Shown: in pieces, positions 50,289 to 60,800 of the stretch
Position numbering within the stretch: the stretch's first letter is position 1
Layout: every line of letters starts with the position of its first letter
Assembly: GCF_964204645.1 (NCBI RefSeq)
Contig: NC_134036.1
Location: 4,696,001 to 4,760,000 of the forward strand
DNA from: Tubulanus polymorphus
Taxonomy: Eukaryota; Nemertea; Palaeonemertea; Tubulaniformes; Tubulanidae
Length of the DNA stretch: 64,000 bases
Direction: 5' to 3'
Notes under the pieces: generated by a model
Database searches by the model: none
Told to the model about the DNA's origin: nothing
The model's input: the letters and a program-made list of their open reading frames with translations, nothing else
Made by a program: the position numbers and the translations under genes

Positions 50289-52113
50289 CCATCTGTCGCA
50301 ACCGTAACGTACGAATTATAATCCCAGTCCGTTTTGGAGTCCGAGTCCGTGTTGCCCGGATCCGAGGCACCGCGCAGCGACTTCCGTATGTCCGGGAACC
50401 TCGATTCTCGTAATTGGGCCAATTCTTTGACTACCGGATCCACGTCGGGCTTCGCGGTAGGATCCGGAGCCGTATCGACCGCCAGTTTTCTCGGGGTCGG
50501 CTCCGGCGGAGTCAACACGTGGCTGGGACTCTCCGGTACGATCTTCCTGACGCCGATTCTGCTCGACTGTCCGGGAGCTTGCGCGTTCTTCGTGTTCTCT
50601 TCTCGCGCCTTATCAATCGTCTCGGCGTCTTCGCTCTTCTTAGGCGGTCTCACTCGTTCTTCTCGCTTTCGCTTCGGCGCCGCCGTCTGCGTCGCGGCGT
50701 TGGATTTTGTCGTGCCCGCGTCGCTACTCAACGAGCTTACACCGCCGTTCACGTGGCTCCTCCTGGCAGCCGAGGAATCGACTACCCGCGGCGTTTCGTT
50801 ATCTTCCAAATATCGATTCAGAGTCTCCTGCAGTATTTCGCTGTCGATCGTCGACGCCAGGCCGTCTTGTTGTTCCGCCGATTGATAACTTCGGCCGGTG
50901 TAGCCTTCCGTTCGATCACCGCGATTACCGTATCGACCGCTGCGATTAACCCTTTCCCCACGTTTACCGTATTCGCCTGGTAATCGCGTATTTCGCCCCG
51001 TCGAATTAATCCTTTCGTGGCGATTATCGTACCATTCGGTCGAGTTCTGACTCCGCCCGCTGAGTCGTTTTCGTGCGAGTCTTTCCGGGCCGGCTGTCGA
51101 CGTGGTTTTAGCCGTGCGCGGCGTTCGGGAGTTTCCAAAGTTCGCCGAAGACGTCGCGCTATCGGCGGCTGTCAACCAGCGAGGCGGACTTACAGTCACG
51201 ACGGTTTCGTCTGCTTCCGAGTCGGTGGCACCACCGCTCGGCCGCTGTCGCAACTTGTGGCTCGTCCGGAACGAAATCGTCTGCTCGTACTGATCGTCGA
51301 TATCGTCATCACTATCGCCGTACTCCTCGCGTATCTGGTCGAGTTTTTGTAACGTTTGTTTCTGATATCTGAAAGAAATGGAGTAATCTGGGATTATTAA
51401 TTGTGCAAACTACGGCGCCAAGAACACGAACCACTGCTTACATTCATCTAACGCAAAGCACAGCCAGTGTCTTAAGGATGACTTATCACTAATTGAGAGC
51501 CTGGTTCGAGAGCCTGCCATACCAATTAATGACATTGTAGACTCACAAAACCTGTTTAGTGGAATACACGTAAAACAGTGGCGTCATCAGATTCTGAGCG
51601 TCTGCTTCATTGATTGGCTCAGTATGGCGGCCGTTTGAACTGCATTTCGTAGTGCATACCCCAATCGTACATCCCATTTTTTAACAAGGAGATAATTTGT
51701 GACTCTTGTAGCACTGCCCTTAAACATATACCCCAGCTTTTCCATGGTGACGATTTGTGTCTTTTCTAACAGTACCCTACCCCGGTTTTTCATTTTCTCT
51801 ACATAATCGTAGGTGTTCTGTCAATTTTGTTATTTTACCTGGCGACTGTTCCCAGCGACACTTCCACTTTGTTGACGATCGTTCCCACGAGTTTCTTAAA
51901 ATTGCGGCACGTGTCGGGCATCAGCTCCCCTCCGACGCCGACGGCTGGAGTCGACGCCGGTTCGCTCGACTGCCTCAACCACTTCGGCGTCGACGACGAC
52001 CGGTAACTGACGGAAACACCCGAACGATACGACCGGGTCCGATCGGTGTCCGTTGCCACGTCTTCGCGAGGCGTTTCGTAGCCCAGCATCTGGCGCCCAC
52101 GATTTCGAGGCAT
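47441..52113 (-). CDS. Uncharacterised 1,400-residue low-complexity protein with polyQ and coiled coils
   Basis: Two exons: 52113-51839 (ATG, 91 codons plus two bases, donor gtaaaa) and 51368-47441 (acceptor ctttcag, stop TGA). The phases join to AGA at residue 92. The translation is rich in Arg, Asp, Ser and Thr. Visible parts: Arg-rich N-terminus; a short conserved-looking stretch (KKLVGTIVNKVEVSLGTVAR, about residues 73-92); a nuclear-localisation-like PKRKREERVRPPKK at about 323-336; a 27-residue polyQ run at about 453-479, coded mainly by CAG; a His/Met/Asn-rich imperfect repeat (NMAQ.GPQN.HMNMAHG) just after it; a predicted helix at SDVLMARMLQSLHTINAVQN; an Asp-rich stretch; and a C-terminal coiled coil (MRYLQLLVNELRQVCADRAW onward). 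I recognise no family. A nuclear or cytoskeletal scaffold role is a guess. The many open frames on the opposite strand are shadows caused by GC-rich codon use. Confidence 0.85.
50207..50287 (-). repeat. (CAG)n tract coding for 27 glutamines
   Basis: Read on the minus strand, 27 glutamine codons in a row, with CAA only at the two interruptions near the 3' end of the run. Long uninterrupted CAG tracts are usually length-polymorphic. Confidence 0.95.
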
Positions 52114-53289
52114 GATTACAAAAAACTTGCGCGATAACTTTTCTGTTTCTTAATGATTTAATTGCAGAGAAGTTCTTAATACTAACGCTATTGTGGATTA
52201 TTTACTGGAATATGATATTTGTGAAGAATTCGATTTTCTTAGATTTTCTTAAATTCTTAAACTAAAGTCTTTTAAAATGCGCTACTTTAACCTTGAGAAA
52301 AAGTTTGTATTTCCATTTCACTCGTTCTTTTGACGTTTGACACCAAAACCGCTTTTCCGACGCTACAACTGTTCAAATGTCCATTTTTCCATTGGAAATG
52401 TCAAAATTCCGATATCACCCAATTATTGATATAGTGTTTGCATACCAAACGAAATGACTCTTCATAAAAACCTTTCCACCATCGGTTAATTTGTTTAGTT
52501 ATTTTCTACTAACTAGCAAATATCTTATTAATCCTAAACCACCGAAAACATTTGCCACAAAAGCTTATCCCATAAAAAGTGACAATAATCAGACGAATAT
52601 ATCCAAGAAAGTATTTTTTTGTATCTTTAACGCATATTCTTCCTTAGTTTCGACAAATCGTTCGACAACTCGGTACTTCTTCCAATCTACGTCTAAAGCA
52701 CTATTTAAAAAGTTCGTAAAATTCGATAGTTCTTACACGTGTTCGCTCATCAAGATCTTAAAATATCTAACCGCTTCAAAAATACAGTTCCCGACTGAGG
52801 AAAAGGTCGCTCCATACCCTCAGCCCCACGAGCCGGTTTTCGACAATCGAATCGCGAAATAATTACTCCGATATAAAGACTCCGGAAGACGATCTCAGAT
52901 CGCTGGACCAAGAAACGCCCGGACGACGAATTCTAAACCGTCAAAGTTAGTCTTTATCCTAGCAAACATTCGACTCCGTGGACTCATAATATACTAACTA
53001 AGTTACGTCTTATGTATATATGAAATCTATGCATCGTCAACGATTCAATACGTCTTATTTTCATGGCGTTTTCATAACTTCATTTATCGCGATACACGAC
53101 AACAAAAGCGAGTTCGTTTATGGAAAGCGCTCGCTGGGAAAATCGAGGCGCACTTTCCCACGCGTTCTATTGTGCTATCGCCGAACGGTCGCACGCGCGC
53201 GCGCGCCCTAATTTCAGATCTTGTTTTGGTCGATCTATTTGTCCTCGGCGGCGAATACCTCCGCCTATGGTTTGTCACTAATAAACACC
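52114..53289. other. 5' flank of the polyQ gene, no other gene called
   Basis: A 123-codon plus-strand ORF (52491-52862) is AT-rich with no domain, and is left uncalled. The core promoter of the minus-strand gene should lie here but I see no clear TATA box. A (CG)n-rich run is at 53190-53206. Confidence 0.4.
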
Positions 53290-53430
53290 GGGGGCCGGTT
53301 CCATAGTCATGGCTTAGACTTAAGACTAGTCTAAGACTCTTTTAGTTATATAGCTAATCTAACAGCTTAAGACCAGTCTTAAGATTTAAGACCACTTTTG
53401 GACTTAAGTCTCGACTATGGAACCGGCCCC
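53290..53430. mobile_element. Foldback element, sister of 8361-8500
   Basis: Ends gggggccggttccatagtca and, inverted, ggggccggttccatagtcga. Inner arms gacttaagactagtctaaga / gaccagtcttaagatttaag. About 141 bp and no ORF. Confidence 0.8.
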
Positions 53431-54182
53431 AGCAACGCACGCATCGACTGATAGTAGTAGAACATCGTTATGACGACCTCGGATTTTTAAAGATTCAATG
53501 ATTTAAAGATGTATCGGTTATTACGAACATTGAAAACGGTATTAACTTCTATTACTGGTACCATCTCGTTAGATCGGCTATTAAACTAAGTTGGTGTTAG
53601 CCCGGTCTTAGGGCAAATCCATTACTTAATATGGATCCACTTCCTTCGTGTGATATGTATATACGTGTATTCTATATTACTCAAAGGACAATAAAGATAT
53701 ATTGAATTGAATTGGGATTGTGATCTCAGCAGTTAGACTGATGAACATTTATTTTCATGTCAAGTGCAATCCGAATTCACATGGCCAACAACCTTGTTAC
53801 GGTTAGAAATATACATTCAAACGACAAATTCTCTCCTCCCACGTCACTACGGTGAAGGTTTTAATGACTCCAATGCGTGGTACTTAGTAAAATCCCTAGC
53901 TCCGCGAGCCGATGTAATTCAGTATTCATTAGCAATGACTTGAAATTCAATTTTTCCTATCGATCCTACGACGACGCCGACGGCGCCAGCGGCATCGGCG
54001 CGCGTGATGATAACGAGCATACTACATCGTTCGTACAGAGTCCGGTGAAAATCCCATTTAACGCGTCTAGCTGCAGCATGTGATACGGATTCGAATTCGA
54101 CTCCTATACCAGGTGAGCTTATGGTTTTTCACTCATGTGTTCCTTATTCGATCGGTAAACGCGATTATAAATAGTTCCCTCG
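53431..54182. other. Intergenic with a possible retroposon tail
   Basis: At 53685-53716 caataaagatatattgaatt gaattg resembles the 3' tail of a non-LTR retrotransposon (poly(A) signal followed by TTGAA repeats). The stretch 53877-54083 is open on the plus strand, with no domain. Confidence 0.4.
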
Positions 54183-54395
<213 letters not shown>

Positions 54396-54723
54396 GTACG
54401 TATCATCATATAATGATGTACGGTAAAATAGCGGAAGTATACGGTTAAATATCTACTTCGTTAAAGGCTAAACGCTGGTGTAATAATCTTGGGTCCGTAT
54501 CGCAGTCCGGAAAAATTCGGCGTTTCGGCGTTTAGCGGTTACCCCTGCACACACACACACTATATTTTCCCATATACATAAAACCCTATAACTATTTATT
54601 CTACAGCGACATAAAATGTCACTGTTGATATTGAAAGATGTTACTCGTAGAATTGTAACTCGTAAGTCGTATGTTGGTTCAGGAATCTAGCGGATGGATG
54701 TACATTGTATTTATTATTTTTGT

Positions 54724-55851
54724 TTAGTTTTCATACTGATTTCTTTTTAACGACAACATCGCTTTCAGTTGATTTCGAAATCGACGCCTCGAAGCGCAAT
54801 AAATTACGAAATTAGAAGACGCTACGATCATTCTGACTATATTTCGAAACTGGTTAAACATTGCAGCTGAAGAGTATTTACCAATTTGAACTTTTAAAGG
54901 AGAAAATAGATTAATGATGACTGTTCTTAATAAAAACGCTTTTTTCAGTAAGAAAAAACATGAAATGAGAACTAACGACAGAGTTAAACCGCGGTCACTG
55001 CTGCCGCTACTGCTGTTATAAGTTCGATTATTTGTAGACATGGTTTTTCTCGCTGCTCCCGCGCGTCTCAACGTGAAAATCAATCTGATAGTTATCAGAA
55101 CCACAACCACTGTCGGGATTACTGTAAACAACAATGAACGAATTGACACCTCATAGTACTTAAGATAAATGTTCTTAGCAAATAAGGTGAGTTTTTGAGT
55201 CCATCTCTCGTGTCCGGTGCACGGATTGATAGAACGACGAGTATAATACCTGAAATAGTTTCTACAGTGATCACCTATTGTAATTGCCGCCACAAACGTG
55301 ACATAAACGTAACATTTCCTTAAACTAATAATTGTCAGAGCGTTCAGAGGCCAACAAACAACAATATATCTGTCTATAGCAATAAGCAATGTTATCAGAT
55401 CACTGACAGTTGAAAACAAAAGTCGAATGTTTTGAGTGTATGAATACATGCGCTTCATAGCGTGGTTTATTTCAGCAGTCATGTCCAGTAACAATGTGTG
55501 ACTGTAGAGTCAATAGTGAAAGCCAAATACGATATAAGACAAACAAATAAACATATCCGAAACAGATATACACCGCAAATAGAATATACTGGTGTTGTTC
55601 GAACGCTGTTCTTTGGTAAGGACAAGAAAAGACAGCAAATTTGTACCAAAACCGCAGGTTGCAATGCCAAGAATTAAATGAGACGTGATCTGTAGATACA
55701 AATTCACGTGAAACGGTTTGTAATCAGCGTGATGAATGTATTTACACCGCGGATGAGGTTTAAACCCCGCCTCCTCGGTGATGGTTGTCAGGTCTGTTCC
55801 ATTGAGGTCGAGAAACTGAGCATTAAGCGATATATTTTCTGAAGCCATCAT
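54724..55851 (-). pseudogene. Peptide-type (FMRFamide-receptor-like) GPCR interrupted by one in-frame TGA
   Basis: One frame runs from ATG ATG GCT at 55851 to TAA at 54724 (375 sense positions), broken only by TGA at 55512-55510 (codon 114). It has seven hydrophobic segments; TM1 is about 54-78, TM2 89-112 and TM3 carries AIDRYIVV with the DRY motif at 160-162. TM4-6 follow, and TM7 ends SNFVIYC (about 346-352) in place of NPxxY, as is common in invertebrate FMRFamide and related peptide receptors. N-glycosylation sites (NIS, NGT) lie in the N-terminus. The stop falls at the end of TM2, at the start of the first extracellular loop, where rhodopsin-like receptors usually carry Trp, so TGG to TGA is the simplest explanation. 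No other damage is seen: this is a very recent pseudogene, a null allele or a base error. The TTG 27 bases upstream is not the likely start. Confidence 0.85.
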
Positions 55852-56310
55852 AGCAGTCACTGGTCGAATTGGAAACAATCGGTTTTATTTTCCAAATCGG
55901 CGAATGTCACACTTTCTCGAAGGTGTGCGCTGACGCTGAGCGAGTATAAATTAACATACCGCAATTATCAACTTTCTAACGGAAAACAAATTATTCAATT
56001 TTTTAGTTAATGCTAAGATTACTACCAATTACGCGCTACCAATTACGCGCTCAAAAACGTCTTTTTTATTAACTAGAAATTCGCATTCCATTAGAATCGA
56101 GATATGACAGGGTTACATGAGATGTGACCAGTACTACATATAAACAGATCTAATACAACGCGTCTTTAACTACTGAAATATCTGCGTTTTAAGTCGCATG
56201 AAGAGCGTTCGAAATTCTAGAAACAAAGCGTCAATTCTCTTTTATTTTCTGAATTATCGCTTCACGCTTTACCGAAAGTAGGTATTCAAACACTTTCACA
56301 AATTGTACAA
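55852..56310. other. 5' flank of the GPCR, nothing else seen
   Basis: No ORF or repeat of note other than a direct repeat taccaattacgcgct at 56024-56052. No TATA box could be assigned. Confidence 0.4.
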
Positions 56311-56474
56311 TTATAGTAATAGGGTAAGTGTTGTTTCGTACCAGAGGTCGAAAGGTCGAGCTCATAAAAAATGAAAATAAATTCTCACACGCTCGAATTT
56401 ATTTATATTCTTCACTCGCTCAACCTTTCAATCTCTGATATGAAACAAGACTTACCCTGTTACTCTAATGATAT
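56311..56474. mobile_element. Imperfect foldback element
   Basis: Left arm ttatagtaatagggtaagtg ttgtttcgtaccagaggtcg aaaggt; right arm ends acctttcaatctctgatatg aaacaagacttaccctgtta ctctaatgata. The arms are inverted copies with about 80-85% match by eye. The element abuts the AT-rich block that follows. Confidence 0.65.
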
Positions 56475-57570
56475 TATTCATATATATGAACATTATATAA
56501 GTGAATATTGTAATAATGAAATCAATTTTAATAAAAAATATGTATAATAAATGGAGAGTAAACAGTGAATTCCTAGCTAGAATTAAAGATATTACAAATG
56601 TCAAATAAGTAGATTATGAATCCAAAAAGTTAACAGCATGAACATTACATAAGAAATATTTAATCACAAATATTGAAATAATTACTTATAGATATGGTAA
56701 AAAATTAATAATTCATTTAGAATATGAGGGATTAAAAGGAAATAAATATAAATTCAGAACGTATTTACCAGATAGATTTCATAGATTATCTAGTGAAGAT
56801 ATAGAAGAATTATATTCAGGTGATTTCTATTTCATATATAAAGGTAAAAATGAAAAAGAGAACATGATATAGAATTCGAATAAAAAAATATTTAAAATAA
56901 ATGCAAAATAAATTGCAAGAATATAGAATATGTATTGATACTAGAAAATTTACAAAATTTAAATCTACTAGTACAATTAGAATTTAGAAATTGTTTTGAT
57001 TTAAAATTAGCAAATATTAGTGTATGTAACTCATTTTACAATCGAATAAAACTATTGAACAAAGAGTCTTTTTAATTTTTGATAAACATGAAAATGAATG
57101 GTTCTATATATATTTAAAACCAGGGTTATATAATTTAGATACATTGTCATAAGAAATTAATAGAAAAGCCTGTCACAAGTTAGGTAGTGATCCCGGGTTG
57201 AACATTCGATTTAAAAAAAAGTGATAGTTCTGATAAGATAAAGATAAGGTTAACTCATAGTGAAAAACAGAAATTTATGGTAAAACAACCTATAGCTTAA
57301 CTGTTAGGAATTCCTCCAAATAGATCTTTTACAAATATTGATGCTACACCAAACTTAATACCTTACACACATTTATATATCTAATGTAATTTAATTAATC
57401 TTACAAAAACATTTGAAGCAAATAAAAGTACAACTTGTAATTGCAGTAAATAAATATTTTACCATTGAAGAACATTAAAGAATTTGGAATGCAAATAAAT
57501 TATAATTTAACAGAATGTTAGCCTTGTATTTCACAATTTAATCATTTTATGTAAGAAGTTAGAAATCATA
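56475..57570 (+). pseudogene. AT-rich decayed coding element, possibly viral or Polinton-like
   Basis: Base composition drops sharply to very AT-rich. Long stretches read as protein on the plus strand despite stops. 56579-56870 holds one frame, with stops after ITNVK and KKLTA, that continues through RTYLPDRFHRLSSEDIEEL. 57065-57420 holds a second, with FLIFDKHENEWFYIYLKPGL and, after one frameshift, LLGIPPNRSFTNIDATPN. The Lys/Asn/Ile-rich codon use is unlike every other gene here. At least two former genes are implied, both dead. Small proteins of this style occur in large dsDNA elements of aquatic invertebrates, but I cannot name a family, and the origin is inference. Confidence 0.6.
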
Positions 57571-57808
57571 ATGTTTTTCTAGTTCGACACCCAACCGGAT
57601 GAATCCCAGCCGTGGGAGTATATGGGGATATATACATTGATTTTTTGGCCAGTACGGATTTCATTTCATTTATGCATTTACACCATGAAAATTGTTCCCA
57701 CCGGAAAATGGTATTGAATCAACGTTTTGACTAAAAATATTTACCTATGACTCTGTATTGGGTAAGTAGTATTTACTATTATTTTTCTTAGAATTTGTAT
57801 TCATTACT
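57571..57808. other. 3' flank of the large receptor gene
   Basis: Composition returns to normal. No ORF. No clear poly(A) signal for the minus-strand gene could be placed. Confidence 0.4.
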
Positions 57809-60800
57809 TTATCGATGTCGTTTAGTTTTAGCCCGTATTGATTTCATATCGATAGTCAGTATTGTGTAAAGAAGGGGATTGAGGGACGAGTTGACCGGTA
57901 AGAAAAGAACCGCCAGCCAAGCCGCCACCTGATTCGGTATTTCTACCCGTAATACGGCGCAAAACTGAACAGTAATTAAAGGCAGCCAGCAAAATAGATT
58001 ACATAGATTTATTACTAAACTCCTGCGGGCCAAAACTAGTTCCGTAGGGTCGATTCTACCCGAACCCGTCCTGCTTCCTGAAACGAGTCGGTACATTTGC
58101 GCATAAGTCACCATTATTGAAGCAAGTATGAATGAGTTGAACACGGCAAAAATACCGAATGAATATTGCCAGGCGGTGACATCAATTGAAATCAAATTCA
58201 TTGGTAAACAAACTCCTGTACTGCTGTAGAAATTGTTTCTAAAGTAAGGGATCGGTGTATGAGGCAGCAACGCAATAGCACACAAAACAATCCAACATGT
58301 GCAACATATAATGCAAACAAATCTCAGGGACGTATTGGGGCCTCCAGAAAACGGATTCACGATATTTGAGAATCTGTGACGCGTCATATAGAGCAGAAAG
58401 ATTAACGAACCTTCACAAGAAATGGACACCACGATTCCAGCAAAACGACAAAACAAACTGTCCGTCCATAATTCCGCATTGAGAAAATAAGTACCTTTAT
58501 AAATATAATCGGCTCCAGCAATCAAAAACAAATATATAGACATCAAGAAATCGCACAGAGCAACATTAATAATGATGATGTCTGAAGATGGATTTGAGGA
58601 GGAGAATCGAATCGCTCGAACGCGAAGAGAAATGACAATTCCGTTAGCTACAAAACTGAACACAGCGATGACCCAGATGATAGCTCTGAGGACTGTGTTA
58701 CTCATCAGGTCAGAACAGGAGGAAAATTGATCAGCTTCGGGGAGGCACCGGTCAACGTTCGGAGCCAAACAGCAAAATTTGTAAGAATCAGACTTTAAGG
58801 AGACTAATGATGTAAGATTGTTGAAAACATTTCTGTCGACCGAAATAACTTTGTAGTTTTTGGTTATATCCAGAATTTGAAGTGAGGTTAATCCAGAAAA
58901 TGCGTAAGGCGAAATATGATGGATTCTGTTACTGCTGATATTCAATGACTTTAGTGCTGGCAATCCTTGAAATACACGGTCAGAAAGCATCAAAATAAAA
59001 AGTCCACGAAGGTCAAGGTTTTGGAGCGAGCGCAAACCTTGTAAACTGTCTTCTTGTAAATAACGAATTGGATTTTTAGTTATCAATAACTCTTTCAAAC
59101 TGTACAAACCGGTGAATGTATCTGCCGATAATGATGTTATGTTGTTATATGTAAGGTCTAATGTACGCAGATTATGCAGGTTTGTGAACGAGTTTGGTAA
59201 GATATAAGACAATCCATTGAAGGAGATGTTGAGCATTCGAAGATAAACGAATGAAGAAAACGTCGACTCATTTAATCGAATTTCGTTATTTGACAAAATT
59301 AAAACCCGAGTTGATGCCGGGAAAAGACCAGCAGTATCCGTCATACCATTATTTTTGCAATCAACTAAATTTCCTTGACATTTACAGCCCTTAGGACACG
59401 TGATGTTACAGAAAGCCTCGTCGTCAGTTGTATGTTTACAATTTACGACTCCGTCACAAACTTCAGATTGTGAGATACAACGATTTTCCTGACCACATTT
59501 AAACATTCCTGGACATGAAAATGTCTCGCAGTTTTGTTCATCTTCTGAATTAGGACAATCTGATTGACCATCGCACACCTGTCTGACCGGTATACAGTAC
59601 GATGCTGGACATTTAACAGTACCAGCTGGACATTCAAATTCTTCACATCTCAATACGTGCTCAAGATTTCTACAAACTGGGAAACCATTTGTCATTCTTT
59701 CTAGAACACATCTGTGACGTCTTGAATAACAATGAGGAGAATTGAAAGAACATCTTTGTTCATCAGATTCCGTACAGAGATTTGTGAAGTTAGTCGTACA
59801 GTCGTTTTTATTATTGCAATGGACCATAGGATTCACTGTAACATTAGTAGTTGTTACTAATTCATCTTCTTCGAGGCTTCCACTACAATCCACGACACCA
59901 TCCTGATATAACTGAGAACTGATACAGTCCCCGCTGTAACATAGGAATCCTTGACACATTTTAGTAGTGCATCCCACTTCATCGGAGCTATCTCTACAAT
60001 TATTAACACCGTCACATCTGTTAAAGCTACTGACACATTGACCACTTTTACAGCGAAATTGTTCGGGCAAACACGGGGGATGAAAACACGAGTTCTCATC
60101 TGAACCATCCACACAATCCAGTATGAAATCACAAAAACCACTTATTGATATGAACTGACCACCATTACATTGAAACTGACTGTGTAAATTGATATCCGTA
60201 CAATTGAGTTCATCTTCGCCGTGTCGACAGTCGTGTCTGGTATCACATACGCGATGATCGCTGATACATCTTTGATCGTTACATTTAAACTGCCACGATT
60301 TACAACCGCTTATAGAAGCTAACTCTTCATCAGTAACATTGTAGGAACACAAAACAGAATGCGCTGTATCTGTCGCATTATCAAACTGTTTCATCGTCCA
60401 TTTAACTGATTGAATATAAGTAATGTCATCTCTAGTGATTATTGGGTTTATAACTTGCAGTCTGTCATTAGATGTCATCATGAGAATAGAGCTATATTGA
60501 TGTTGATATTCAAATATTCTTAAAAAATTGAAAATATCATTTCTTGTGTACCTGTTTATTCTGCCTATTTCACTTCGGATGCTATGACACATCTTTGTCG
60601 CAGTTTCTGTATCTAAACCTCGATGCGTGTTCCAGTCTGTCAGTATTTGATAGGATTTTCTGCCTATGTTTACCCAACCAATCGTACAGCTCGATTCATT
60701 GAAGCCAGTATTTTTGAAAAATGTGTCGTTTGTTGGTACATTTAACATTGTAACTGTTTTACTTTCGGCGTTGATTCTTTCTTTTTCGCAAATGAAACTC

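Noticed and set aside
47614-51352. Many ORFs of 70-190 codons opposite or out of frame to the polyQ gene, including a poly-Leu one
   Set aside because: They are shadows of the 1,309-codon exon; the minus-strand frame explains the region and joins by phase to exon 1.
52491-52862. 123-codon plus-strand ORF upstream of the polyQ gene
   Set aside because: AT-rich, no domain, no splice or promoter support; composition gives long ORFs by chance here.
55510-55512. Selenocysteine reading of the TGA in the GPCR
   Set aside because: No selenoprotein GPCR family is known to me and no SECIS-like fold was evident; a Trp-to-stop change is simpler.
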